A stretch of DNA of 64,000 bases from Hydractinia symbiolongicarpus. Lineage: Eukaryota > Cnidaria > Hydrozoa > Anthoathecata > Hydractiniidae. Location of the stretch: assembly GCF_029227915.1 (NCBI RefSeq), contig NC_079876.1, positions 12,030,001 to 12,094,000 of the forward strand. The letters are read 5' to 3'. The translations under genes and the position numbers were made by a program. Positions 22,698 through 35,022 of the stretch are shown here, piece by piece (positions within the stretch are counted from its first letter, which is position 1; each line of letters opens with the position of its first letter). The notes under the pieces were generated by a model that worked only from the letters and a program-made list of their open reading frames with translations, had not been told where the DNA came from and made no database searches.

Positions 22698-25600
22698 GTA
22701 AGCGGGTATGTTAATAAGAACGGTTGTAGTGCACTGAAACCACTTTGTGTTAAGGCACACACGAATTATTAAAAATGCACAAAGTTTGTGCGACACCTGA
22801 AATTTTCATGTGAATTTTTCATAGACAGTTTGTTTTATTATAATAAATTTCTGAAAGACAAAGTTTAATATACTTTTCCTAACTTTCTATAAGAATTATA
22901 TTGAATTTATTTTCTGCTAAACTAAAAATGTTAAGACACGAAGAAGTTCATAGGATAAATTCAAAACGTTTTCGTGACGGAAGAGTCATCATGTAGTCAC
23001 GTGTTGATCAGATCCGTGTTATGATGACGTCACGTACTTGCGATTTGTCTTCATTACGTCATGCTAGAGGAAGAAGTAGCAACTGGCATAAGGGAACTTT
23101 TATCATTGTCTCCCTTTCCCTGGATACATAAACACGAGACTTTTTTCTTAACCATACACAAAATTGTCTGGGATCGAACGTAGACATCAACACATAATTT
23201 TTCTACTTTCAATATTTTTTAAAAAAACCCTCTAGACCTATGTAAATAAAAACACCCTATTGTCATTCAACTCAAAAAAAGATTTCTCTCCAACTACAGA
23301 AACTTGACCCCTTTGTAACGACTCACATGGTTGTCGTCAAACACATGAAACTTTGTGGAGCTTCAAAATAAAGAAAATATATTCCACCTCATTTAACATT
23401 ACAGCGTTACAAAAGCCGGTGCTAAATGTGTGAATACACTATGAAAATTATGTTGGGGTGTTGCATATCTGATGCTTATGAACCTATGCTAGCCTGTAAC
23501 GTTTCTGCTATCAATAAAGGAACTGAAAAAAGGAGTCCTAGGGAATTAAAAGTGTTCATTTAAGCTAAAAATTAAAGCCCTGCAGCTAGAAAACTGCCTT
23601 TTGATATTTCAATCAAATTAAGCGGTAACCAAAAGGAATGGACTAGGACTTTGTTAAAATTGGAATAATACAACAATCTTATGCAAAATGGAGGCAACCA
23701 CTAGACCAGCTGAATGTAGTTGAAATAAGACAGGGAAAAGAAATTTTAAGAAAGCAGTATATTGCGCCACCTTGTTTCCAGCCTTTGCACGCACATTTCT
23801 GTTGTTCCTCTTATAAATAAATGTTGGTGAGAACGACAATTTTTTTAGTTTCAAAACTGACAAAAACAAAAGTACAATCGACTTTCGATGTCAAAATGTG
23901 AAGTAGTTGTTTTTATTAGATGGAACAGTAAAAGAACAGAGGAATTTTTACGACGTGAGAGAAAGTTCAAGACGTCCAACTACAAAATATCGAGATTCTG
24001 TTGTAACAGTACTGTCCAAATTTGATCATCGGTTTTTTACTAAAAGTGATTTCTTGTTAAGAGAACTTAAAAATCAACTCTGTATTTTTTAAATTTGCAT
24101 GATAAGATGTAAGATCAGAGGGGAAAACAAATGAATAACTCCAATAATATGACGTGTAGTAGAGAGATGTCAAGTTCTTAAAACGAAAGTCCGAGTGAGT
24201 CACGTGATATAACAAGTCAACGTTCGTCACTTACCTCACACAGCTTAAGGAAAGACTTAGAATTCTAAAAAAGCTGATGTAAACAAATTTTTTCAAGCAA
24301 AAGTTTTGTTGCTAACCGAAGATTTGAATTGAACTTTCTTCTTTTTTACTTTCCAGCTGGTTTTTACTTCTACAAAATCCATCAAGGAGATCGATATATG
24401 AACTATTCATGGACCGACACTGAGTACACCAATCCACCAAAATCTAACTCAGACATTTTAAATCGTGGTACTGGTTGTTTATTTTCTGGAAAAAATCGTC
24501 AACATTCAAATCCGTTTACCTCGAAATGTTGGATTGGATGGACAAAAAAGCGACACTCAAACCCATTTATTTTAATAGCTTTAGATCGAGTCAGCCGGAT
24601 CGAATCGATTACGTTATTAACATATGTCAATCAAAGTATGGGTGCTGGGCCAATTAAAAACATAACTGTGAAAGCAAGCAAAAGGTTAAGGCGCTTGCAG
24701 TTGGTTGGTCATGTTTGTACACCAAGGTCCGCATATTTAAAGGAACCAAAACATTACGAGTTTCATATTGGATTAAAAAATTTGACTGTTAGATTTATAA
24801 AACTTGACTTACAATATTCTCTGAATTGGATCTTGATACGATATTTAGTTGTAAAGAAAACAGGTAATGTTTCTACTGTGTCTTCTTTGTAAATTTATGT
24901 TCGGTATTTTACGATTTATGTCATAAGACTTGATTTCATTTTTATCAGCTCCGTTTTTGAAGACAATGGCGGGAAGTTTTAAACAACGAAAACAGGCCAG
25001 ACAGTGGAATTTTGATAATCAATGATTAGCAATTTTATTAGCTTAATCACTTTTCCAATTCTCGTTACAAGCCGCAAGTAGATCTCGAATTTGTTTAATA
25101 ATTTAAAAAAAACGTTCTCTCTTCAGGAGACAGCGCAAACACGATAAGAGCAAAGAAAGAACTCGAACTTACAAATTCATCATCACGGTGTAATTTATCC
25201 ATACATGCAGGTACAAAGTATACTTATTGTATTTTCTGTTAGTTATTTTTATTTAACAAGAGTCTTCTTTTTTCTCTCAAAAAAGCGTTCTTTATCTAAT
25301 AGTAAGTTAGCTTCCTTTGAGAAACTTACAAGTAGGAATCTACAATCGTGAACAAAATATTGAGACGAAGGCAGATTTTTACTCATTACCCAAATATGGA
25401 CAAAACTTTCAAACAGTCCAGGCTTCAAATCGCTACTTTTGCACACACGTAGGGCAGGCAGAGAGCATTGAAAAGTTGCTTGTCACATTCTTCAGCACAC
25501 CCGCACACCGAAATAATTCACGTCAGAGATCAATGGCCGTGATTAATGGCCTTGCTGACGTCAGCAACAATTAGCACATTTTAAGAATTTCGAATTTACT

Positions 25601-28600
25601 AAATAACCTAATATCCTATGTTCACTCTGAACATTGTTGAGTGAACTTTGAAAAGTTCAAAATGTGTGAATCTAACCTACGCAATTACTTGTGATGGGGA
25701 ACTTCGAAATAAGCTGTCTTGTCCCAACATTTTGTGACCACGATTGTAGTTACAAAAAAATGGCACTTGCTACAGTTTATACACAAAACGAATGATTTCG
25801 AAATATCTGATTTCGAATCGCTACAAATACGTTCGACTGAATAATTCTAAACTATCCATTAAACCATGTACCGTTGTCAGTGGGGTCGAATCCGGAGGTT
25901 GTAAGGAGTTGGTTTGACTTAAATACTCAAATTTTTAAGCTAGTAAAATTTGAGAAATCTCTTGTTATACATCGACGTGTGTTTTTTACAGATAGCCGTA
26001 GATTTTCTGTATCTTCTGTTAATAAAACACAGGTTTAAAACGCAGGTTTTAACATAATTGCTGAGCGATTCCCTTAAAAAAGAACCGCGCCTTTCAGAAC
26101 ACTCCACCTTTAAAGCCTGGTCCTACTTAAGCGCTTGTTTAGTCAAAAGAGCAAACAATAAAATTGTCATTAAAATTATTACGACATTTCATCATTTACA
26201 TTAACGACCAGCTGGTTCATTACTTGAGCAGATTTCTACCACAATGGGACATTAATATACCCGTACGTTTTCCACATTCATAGACAGTTTTGAGGCGACA
26301 TTTTCGACACTGGATTTTATTTTCCTTTTATGGGCGTCACATTTTTTCAATAATTTTTAATTTAATATTTTTTTTTAATTGGTATTTTCCGAAAGTTTTA
26401 CCAGTAAACAGTACATTATTTGAATACCTCCTTTAGGTTAGATATGACCTGTTTTTTGTGTAAGCAAGTCTAGACATGTTCTTGCTGATAACGTGTGGCC
26501 ATTTAATCATATTTGTTTTTTTAATATTTTTATTGCATACAAATATGGTGAACGTAGAACATTTAAATCACTTTCAAATCAAATCACAAAATCAATTAGT
26601 GTTCACACGATACCATATTCCTATATTTTAGCGATCATTGTTTTAAAGTCGACAGGACTTATAATTTTTGCGGTGTTATTAGAAATTTGAGAAGTTTCCG
26701 ACCATTTATATAAAAGCTTTGTTCTTTGTTCAATTTTAAATATGTATCTGTCAACACGGTACGATGACGTGTATTTGACGTCATTATAATTTTGTAACGT
26801 CATTAATACACGATTATTTTTAGAGATGTATCTGAATGACAACGACAGAATGGCTTTTGTTATTGTGGCAGCTGTTGTTGGCATGGTAATCTGTTGCGTT
26901 TTGTCGTTATTGACATATTATTGTCGTAAACGTCTGAGGCGTTTATTGACGAATCAACCTAAAAAATCAACATTTTTCTTCGACAATGAGTTCGTTAATA
27001 TAGTAACGCCGGAAAATTTTCCCGACAAAAATGAAAATAACGACGCATATTCGTGTGAGCGTTCAAGAAGAAACAACAACGAACGTAAGTGTCGTACGTA
27101 TTTGTCTGCAATTTTATCGTGCAAGCTGTGACCGTGAAAAATGTTTTAATATTCATTAGAGAAAAACGCTTCGCTTTTATGGGACGCTTTGCTTTTATGG
27201 GATACATCGGGGCTCCAATTGCTTTTTTTTATTGATTTTCATTTAATTATAGCGTCAAAGTTAGCTGTCAAAGATGAATTAAAGGTACCACTTTCTCCAA
27301 CACTAACGAACATACCTGAACAGGAATATAGCAGTTTCACTGAAAAGGACGTATATGTAAATGATTTTAAAACGAGAACAATTAGCAGATCTTCTACCAA
27401 GTCGAAACGCTTCAGATATTCACGAAAATCTCGACGGCTCACAAAGAAACGTCGTGAGTCGTATAATAGCGTTATGTCGTCTAGTTTATATTCAGAGTAC
27501 GCCGTGCCGTGTCGGATTAGAAGAAAGAAATATAAAGTGATCAGTAGAGATAAATTGATATTCAGGGAACAGATCGGTGTCGGACAATTCGGAGAGGTCC
27601 ATATTGCCGAAGCAATCGGATTGGATGATATTTATAATAACAACAGTATTAGGCGCATGCGTGCAGGCGATACCACATACGTTGCCGTGAAGACATTAAA
27701 AGCTCTGGATAAAAATATTGAGACAGAGTTTATGAAAGAAGTGAATGTAATATCCCAACTAACACACGAAAATGTTGTGCGGTTGCTAGGGGTGTGCACA
27801 GAGGCTCCGCTCTTGATGGTAGTCGAGTATATGCAAAATGGCGATTTAAACCAGTTTCTGAAACAACACTTTCCTGTGATCTCTTCTAGCGAAATTTCTT
27901 CTTACGATGCCAATGTATTACACCCGGACGCTTTGCTTTACATGATTGAACAAATTGCTTCTGGGATGAGGTATTTGCACTCAAAAGGTTTTATACATCG
28001 AGACTTAGCCACAAGAAATTGTCTTGTTGGACCAGCTTATAAAGTAAAAATAGCTGATTTTGGAATGAGTCGATATTTACACTCAAAGCAATATTATAGA
28101 GTTGAAGGGCAAGTTGTTTTGCCTATTCGTTGGATGGCACCAGAATCTATACTTTATGGTGAGTTAGCAACAAGTTAAATTAGAAAACGTGAAAATTAGT
28201 TTTATGCTTCTAAGTATTTTGAATGTTGGTTAAACACATTTTGATAAATGAATTACGGTAAAACATAATCCCCAAACACTTTGTCTCCTTTTTGCTTTTC
28301 TATTTCATTCAAACGTGTCATATCAATTGAGTTGTTTAATTCTCAAACAGTGGAATAAAAAGACAAATTATGTTTTACTCGATCGCTATTCTCGTTGCAA
28401 TAAGTAGTAAACGCAACAACAGCAAAAAAATGACTTCTTTAAAATGCAATATCAAAACAAAATTATCCATCCTTAATCCATGTGCTATTAAAAAATGGTG
28501 TCTAACAAAAGAGGGATGATAAGAGATATCTAGATTACAATACCAACACGCATATAATGTCACATGGTCACGTAAACCTTTCTTACATTTCAGGTACCTT

Positions 28601-28895
28601 CACAAAACAAACAGACATTTGGAGTTTTGGTGTCATGTTATGGGAAATCCTCACTTTTGCAAGAGAAGCTCCTTACGCGCGGTTAGAAGATAGTGATGTA
28701 ATATGCAATGCTTATAAATCAGTTCAAAAACCGAAAGATAGATTCCCGATGCTTCATCAGCCGGAACACTGTCCAGATGATATATATGACTTGATGATAA
28801 GTTGCTGGGATTTAAACGCGGGGAAAAGACCCTCGTTTTCATATTTGTATAAATATTTTCACGAGCAGTGGGATAGCGAAGAAATCGAAATTTAG
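22652..28895 (+). CDS. DDR-family receptor tyrosine kinase with reduced ectodomain (six exons)
   Basis: Proposed exons: 22652-22697, 24357-24863, 25127-25210, 26824-27084, 27253-28158, 28594-28895. All have GT-AG borders and matching phase 1 joins, totalling 2106 nt (701 aa). Order: signal peptide (residues 1-15), discoidin-like domain (about 17-185), a short Ser/Asn-rich stalk, a transmembrane helix (about 223-245), a basic juxtamembrane region, then a tyrosine kinase. Kinase marks: GVGQFGEV (408-415), VAVK Lys 446, the DDR signature NGDLNQFL (495-502), HRDLATRN (548-555), DFG (568-570), tandem activation-loop Tyr 580 and 581, and VLPIRWMAPES. DDRs are collagen-activated receptors; human DDR1/2 have an N-terminal discoidin domain plus a discoidin-like domain (about 855-913 aa). 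Only the second is seen here. Other exons could exist in the 1.66-kb first intron, but I found none. Confidence 0.82.
24357..24863 (+). CDS. Exon 2: discoidin-like domain
   Basis: Acceptor TTTCCAG and donor ACAG/GTAATG. The 169 codons match the DDR discoidin-like domain: CWIGW, FILIALDRVSRIESI, IKNITV and VRFIKLDLQYSLNWI. Putative N-glycosylation sites NYS, NQS, NIT and NLT fit an extracellular domain. Confidence 0.75.
25127..25210 (+). CDS. Exon 3: extracellular stalk
   Basis: A short 84-nt exon between TCTCTTCAG and GCAG/GTACAA keeps phase 1 on both sides. It encodes a polar, Ser/Asn-rich stretch. It is supported mainly by splice sites and phase. Confidence 0.5.
26824..27084 (+). CDS. Exon 4: transmembrane helix
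   Basis: Acceptor ATTTTTAG and donor GAAC/GTAAGT. It encodes AFVIVAAVVGMVICCVLSLL followed by a basic stop-transfer run (CRKRLRR) and the start of the juxtamembrane region. Confidence 0.8.
27253..28158 (+). CDS. Exon 5: juxtamembrane region and most of the kinase
   Basis: It runs from acceptor TTAATTATAG to donor TATG/GTGAGT. It contains the glycine loop, catalytic Lys, HRD, DFG, activation loop and WMAPES. The juxtamembrane part is rich in Arg, Lys and Ser. Confidence 0.9.
28594..28895 (+). CDS. Exon 6: kinase C-lobe and stop
   Basis: Acceptor ACATTTCAG. It encodes DIWSFGVMLWEILTF, the CPDDIYDLMISCW helix and the terminal RPSF motif, ending in TAG. A polyadenylation signal AATAAA is at 29557, within or beside a SINE-like sequence. 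Confidence 0.9.
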
Positions 28896-29313
28896 GTTAA
28901 TATGCGGAAACTATACAAGCACAAAAGAAATGCTTTTTACAGACTAACACAGCATGACAAACGAAGAAAAAAGTCGTGACCTGAAAAACATTCATTCTCA
29001 ACAACCAGCTGAAAATTACGAGTATAATTATTATAGGGATGTATATAGATGGAATTGTTTATTTTAGAATATATAGATTTATTTATAATAGCAAGTTTGG
29101 TTTTATCCGCGTCTGAAATAGACATTGAGTGCAGCTGAAATAGACATATGTGTACTAAAACATCACAAATTAAAGCACCTCATTCCATTCTCTACATATC
29201 CCAACATTCCTTTCCTTAAGAGCAGGATGTAAATAGAACTTGAATAGCGATAGTAGTTTGGTCGTACTTTTTTTAAACTATTAATTTTAAACAGTAATTT
29301 AACAGTTTTTTAA
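28896..29313 (+). other. 3' UTR/flank of the receptor kinase
   Basis: Non-coding; nothing else recognised. Confidence 0.4.
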
Positions 29314-29562
29314 AGTGGTGCGTGACGGAGTGGATAGAAAGTTTGTTTTGTAGTCAGATGGCGGTGATTCGGTCCACGTTTAAGATTGTAGTTCAATTTA
29401 GTACCGTCAGTTTAGTCCGGTCCGGATCATCGCGGAATTTGTTATTTTACAGTCGAGCCAGGGGAGTGCTAAGGCATGTAGCGGAGCCAGATCAGCGATA
29501 CGGATCGGTTTGCCACAGTTGGTTATTGCTTTATTAAGCTGTGCCGAGCCGAACTCAATAAA
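29314..29562 (+). mobile_element. Possible tRNA-derived SINE
   Basis: TGACGGAGTGGATAG resembles a pol III A box and GTGATTCGGTCC a B box about 45 bp later. The B box is close to that of the SINEs at 32.9 and 53.0 kb, but the downstream body differs. It ends near AATAAA. Confidence 0.4.
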
Positions 29563-32020
29563 ATTTGTGTGATTTCAGCTTATATAATGGATTTCATATA
29601 CGTTGACTAAATCTTTTAGAATAAAGAAGGAGGTATCACGAATGTTGATTATTTGTGAGAAAAGCTAAACACGTTTAAAGAAAAAGGTGGTCATTTTCAT
29701 AGAAATGAGTCATCAAACGACTTCCCGCAAACGACTCCATGCGTTAGCAAAATATGAATCATTTTTTTGTCTTACAAAAGTTATGTAGAACATTGACGAG
29801 TTAGCAAGTAGTTAAAAAAAAGAAACGAATTCTTTAATAATTTTTCTTAACTCGAATTTTAAAAAACTGAAACCGATTCTATATGTAGACACTAAATCGC
29901 AACACGCACCAGATTAGGATAATTACAATAGTAGGGAATGTTTAATTTTTTGGTTTCGAAAGTACTACCAATAAATGATGGAAATGTGGAACAGCGTACA
30001 TCAATCATAAAGTTATAAGGAGAATAGCGTATACACTACTTTGAATAAAACAAGGTCGGCCAGCAAAACGTAAATCATATGTATGCACGTCATGGCAAGA
30101 TTTTACAAAATACAGTGGAATCTCTCTATCTCGACTACCCTCTATCTCGAACTTCTCTCTATCTCGAACTAAAGTCTCGGTCCCTTTGTAGTCCGCCTAA
30201 GGTATTTTCCTTTCTTTACTTTTCCCTAAATTATTTGCTCATTTACCGACGTCTTTATTATTAAAACATCAGTTTTATTTGATAAATTATGTCTGACTGT
30301 TTTACATTAAATCAAAATAAAATTTTCTGCCGCGTTTCGGGTGTCAATCCATTTTCAAGTGCCAGCGCCGAGATGAATTAATGAATTTTGGATATTAACA
30401 CTGGCATAATGAGCAGTATCTTAGTGCTTGTGACTTTTCACAACACATTAAAGCTAAGACTGATAGTTGAATCAATGGTCTAAGTACCATGAATGCAGAT
30501 CATTTATAATGTTGTAATAGCCATCAAACATATTTGTAGTGATACTGTCTGTTTGTTTTTGTCTTTCGCTTCATAAAGTACGTTCCTTGATTTTAATGAT
30601 GGCTTGTTTAAGAAATTATGCCAAAATTCTAAACAGGCAGAGGATTTAGGCAAAGGTAAGAAAAAAAGCAAATGTGTCTAAAAGCAACTCTCTCACTCCA
30701 TCTGCAGTTGTTATAATCAAAGTGTAGAGAAAACCGATAGTCGATACCACGTAGGGTGCATGTAAATATAAAGATGGGATAAAAGATTACACCAAGCTTA
30801 TTTTCTTATGGAAAACACCCAATGTTCTTATCAAAGTTTTACACTATCGCTATTAAAAAAAACATTAATAGAGGCATCAGCCATCGCACCATATAATCTT
30901 GTTCCTATTGTTATAACTAGTATTTCATCTCAATTATGTTGACAACTTTAGAATTAGTGGGAACATGCGGCCTGGGCGTTGGCGAAAGCTTATTAAGAGA
31001 GAGAATATATTTTGGGTATGTAGTAGATTTTGTTGTATTTATTTTCTAATATCTTTAAAACAGCTATAAGAGTAGCCATCTTGTTAATGAAAATTTGATA
31101 CCAAGTTTGTTTAAATTACTAGTTCCTTCATTTTGATTTTTTCTTATGTATATTCTTCGATTTGTTTCTTGTTTTTGGTAAATAGACGACCTTGATGTTT
31201 TCTTGCTAGTCACAGTGAAACAGAACTTTATTTTTTATATAAGTTATGTCTTATTATGTAAGAATTATTTTTTATTTTTTTTGTTAACTTTAGCTTGATA
31301 AAAGTAATTAAATTAATCTTGGCTAGTTAACTATCAACTTTATGTTTCAAAAAAAAGTATATATCATTTTTTTTAGTGTTAGTTAGCCGGAATCACTCCT
31401 TGGTTTTAGAAGCACCTTTTACCTAAGTTAATGAACTTGAGGAATTTTTAAACTGCCCGAAAGTATTTTTTTGCAATATTTTTCAGGAAAATCACATGGG
31501 AATGCCTATTCATTCGCAATGCTGCAAACAACAATTTAGCTTTTGGGGAAATTCAGCTGTTTAAAAAAAGGTCCAAATATCGCTCAAAAAAGCCTGCATT
31601 AATTTAGAAAATATATTAGCAAGCCACCAATGGTTTATCTTGAAACCTCGGGAAGTTACTAAGTCACGAAATAACAGAGTTTATGTCAACATCACTTCGG
31701 CTATCAACAAGATTTGTGTGGACCGAACAGGCTTTTGGTGGTGACATGAATGTTTATCAACGGTTTTTTATACCAGCAGCAGGACATCGAGATTTGTGTC
31801 CCGAAACCCCTCCAGATAAATTTTACGAAAATCTTAATGGCAAATATACTGCAATGCTATCACAAACCTCCTTGCACAAACAACCTTCATTGAAATTTTG
31901 TTGGCGTAGCTAAAGTTTTTAAAAAGGATTAATTTGGTATGATTTGCTTGAGGGTTGTCTTTTTTGTGGTAACAAAATTGAAAGCGCTGTTGTGCATTTC
32001 AGTAATAATATACGGCAAGT
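29563..32020. other. Intergenic, repeat remnants only
   Basis: At 30110-30176, TACAGTGGAATCTCTC and repeats of CTATCTCGAAC look like a pogo/Tigger-type terminus; the partner end was not found. A 76-codon plus frame at 31683-31913 has no recognised family. Otherwise nothing is seen. Confidence 0.35.
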
Positions 32021-32111
32021 CAACCTCGTTCCCAGGGTCACATGGCCCCTGAGTTGTTATTTGCCGCTATCAACTTCATCAACAATGCAAAATGCTCTGA
32101 GAACCAGGTTG
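32021..32111 (+). mobile_element. MITE with AACCTCGT termini, copy 2
   Basis: It matches 8812-8919 with an internal gap. It begins CAACCTCGTTCCCAGG and ends GAGAACCAGGTTG. Confidence 0.55.
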
Positions 32112-32867
32112 TGGGCAAGTCTGGAAGTTATTCGACGAAAAGCGTGAATTTTATTCAAAAAGTTGCTCGAGCTTGCCCATATACAGGGTTTTTGACGAGC
32201 CAGTACCCTCATAATGCAATAAAAACTTCATAAATTTATAAAAAATGTGAAAAATTAATTGGTCTATACACAAGAACTGGATTAGCCAATCATGCTGTTA
32301 CTGGTGTGAGGAGTGTTAATATATACCTACAGCGTTGTATCCCAAAAGTACTGCACATAAAGTTTATTACACCAGCCTAAAAACACCGCAGCAACTTTTC
32401 AAGTCATTCCAAACAATGGGCCTGAGGAAAGGCAAGAATGACTAAATGTCTACTATGGTTAAGTCAACTGGATATTTATTCGACTTCAATTTATAATTAT
32501 TGCGCTTTTTTGTTACAAGTTCTTGGATATGTCAATCGAAACATCAACCAATCTTTTTTTTTTAATTCGAGAATTTAAAAAAACAACAACAATATACAAT
32601 CAAATTTTTCAAATTTCTTAAATTGAATTCAACAAACTGTGCCGTGAACAATTTGCTTTATATATCACCTATGATATCACTATCATTCTTTTGCTAAAAG
32701 GAATAAAATTAGCATTGGGGAGGTGAGCAATTATGTCAAAAATTTAAGAATAATGTTCCAACTGAGTGGAATTATAGGATCATATGCTTTTGACAAATCG
32801 TTACTACGATTATTTTTATTATACGGAATATTTATACAGGATATATCCACTTCAGTGTTTGAAACAC
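32112..32867. other. Intergenic, nothing recognised
   Basis: AT-rich, no supported ORF or repeat. Confidence 0.4.
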
Positions 32868-33060
32868 TGTTATCACTGTGGGTCCTGTGTTCTGAATATA
32901 TACATTAGGTATACACCGACATTACCTACCCAATTTCCCTCACATGGCATGGGTTAACCGTAGCTGTTGTGAAGACAATTGCTACATGGCCGCGCTGTGG
33001 ACCAATCACGGACCTTGTGATTGCGAAGCGAACTCCATAACCACAAGGCCACACGCCACC
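32868..33060 (-). mobile_element. tRNA-derived SINE, copy 1
   Basis: On the minus strand it starts TGGCCTTGTGGTTATGGAG (A box) and reaches GTGATTGGTCCACAG (B box). It then shares ATGCCATGTGAGG and CAGAACACAGGACCCA with 52895-53079. A and B boxes with that spacing are the known internal pol III promoter of tRNA-derived SINEs. Confidence 0.7.
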
Positions 33061-33254
33061 ACGATATTTTGGTTTACGATTTTTGATAATGTCATCAACC
33101 CGTCGCTCCTTAATAGGGAAATAGTCCTAGGATTTGGGAATTGTGGTTCCGGGAGCTGGGATAAAAACACTTCCCCGTTTCTAAGTTTTTGGCCTTGTAC
33201 TAAAATTGTGGTCTTGTTACTAATTTTATGAACGTTCTTTTATTTTAAGATCGA
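33061..33254. other. Spacer, nothing recognised
   Basis: A short non-coding interval between a SINE and the next repeat. Confidence 0.4.
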
Positions 33255-33618
33255 AACATCCACCATCTCCATTTTGAACAAATCTTGAGGGATATATATT
33301 AAGTATTAAAAATCAGCAACATGTTCATTGCTGAACTAATGAAATATTAAAATACTTGGTTCATTGGACTTGTTTAAAAGTCATTATTCAAATTATCAGT
33401 TTTTACATAACACGTTTTGCGTCATAGAGTTTCCAGAATTTTCGAGATCAAATTTAAAAGATATCTAAATTTCTTGTTTTTTAGAATGATATGGAATCTG
33501 TAAGTTCACCCCATGTTTCTCTGTTTTTAAGGTTCACTCGGGATTTTATGGCTTTACAAGTTATTTGGAAGCCCTGGGTTGGTATTTGTGGAAATCTCCA
33601 AGCTGCAGGCTTCTTGTT
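33255..33618 (+). mobile_element. Second repeat family with hairpin-CTTCTTGTT 3' end, copy 2
   Basis: Diverged partner of 7905-8364. Its 3' terminus AAGCTGCAGGCTTCTTGTT again forms a small hairpin ahead of CTTCTTGTT. Confidence 0.5.
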
Positions 33619-34758
33619 TGTTCTTCTGTTGTACGTTTATGATATCTTCTTCTATCTCCACAATTAAATCATTTTCTAGAACTATCCTTTCTACAGTTAT
33701 TTGATATCAGTTTCTACTTTTCTGTTTTGAGGTCTTTTATTTGAGGTATGTGTGACTTCTGTGCCCTAGGAAAATCAGAAAAAAATTCTGCAAAGATTCA
33801 ATATGGTCGCATATTTTGAATTTCAGGAATGCTTGACGAACTCAAGTTATCTATCGTAGACGATCCAGGTTTTATGTTGTTTGTTGATTCAAGATGAAGT
33901 ACCAGCAGTAATCAGTTCAGAGTATGTTCTCTTTGCAAAGGAGTTCTCAAGTACAAGGCGACGGCCTTTTTTCGGTTCGTAAGAGAAGTCTGTACGGCTC
34001 AGTGGTCAGGGCGTGAGTGAGAATATTAGCACAAGTAACTACAAAGTTTTAACTTTAATAGCTCATTCACAGGCTGAGCATAAATACCAGCTGCTAAGAT
34101 TTATTGACACGTCGAGCAAATAAATTTTAAGTTGAGTTTACCTAGGCAAACCCAACCCAACTAACTCGTTATTAATCGGCCCAGTACGGTTTGCGGCCGT
34201 TCCATTAATAATTCTCTAACAGATAGGCTTACTAAGTATAAATGGTTTGACGGTTGTTAAATCATAGCTCCACTAACCAATTGACATGTCGAGTATGTAC
34301 TTTAATCAGAGAGAAACTTTCGCAAGACAAACTTAGAGATACTTTCGCGAATCTATAGCTTGAATCTTTGAAACAATCGTTCTTCAAGGAATGTATATTT
34401 CTTGTTCATTTTTACACTGCCGTTAAATTAAGGAACAAGCATTTTAGGTCCACTCAATCCTGTCTAAAGTGGTTAAAACGGCCATCAAACCAAAGTTAAT
34501 CCTTTTGTCACTATTAATATTGCACAAGTGTCGTGTTGACAAATTTCTCCCGGAATTGCTAAAACAATTATTCATATGATTTTTCAGTTTAGTTCTTCTC
34601 AAATGAAAACAAACCACTAAACTGCAAAGTTTTTACTGTGATATATTCTTTCAAGAAACAGAAGGAGATCAAAGCTAGTGAAGTTGAATAACTCGAAAGA
34701 ACAGGGAGATGGCTTCTAATGAAATCTATATTATAATTAGTATAATCTGACTTCTGCA
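33619..34758. other. Spacer before the ISL2EU-like transposon
   Basis: No recognised gene or repeat. Confidence 0.4.
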
Positions 34759-34813
34759 AATTCCCCGTTCCCTCTATACGGCTAATTCGCAATGCATTAT
34801 GGTAGTTGTATTC
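34759..34813 (+). repeat. Left 55-bp terminal inverted repeat
   Basis: An exact reverse complement of 37805-37859. Confidence 0.9.
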
Positions 34814-35022
34814 TACAGTTTTCCCTCCCAGAAGCGAGAGTTTGTAAATAAATAACAGCATTCTTTTTATTGTGGCGATAATAACAAAAAGCCGTTATTG
34901 TTTGTGATAATTTTCAAATCTCCTCAAGAAAATCATTATCTCCCTTATCCAAAACCCGTGTTATTGATGTAAACATTTAAATATTGTTAGTTAGTGAGGT
35001 TTTAGGAGTGAAAGAAGTCGAA

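Noticed and set aside
23907-24092. 61-codon plus frame in the first intron of the receptor kinase
   Set aside because: It has no discoidin features and no donor that would keep phase 1 into the next exon.
25992-26032. Possible 41-nt exon in the receptor kinase
   Set aside because: It has AG and GT borders, but 41 nt is not a multiple of three and would break the phase-1 joins that work without it.
31683-31913. 76-codon plus frame
   Set aside because: It reads somewhat like a protein but I recognise no family, and there is no promoter or splice context.
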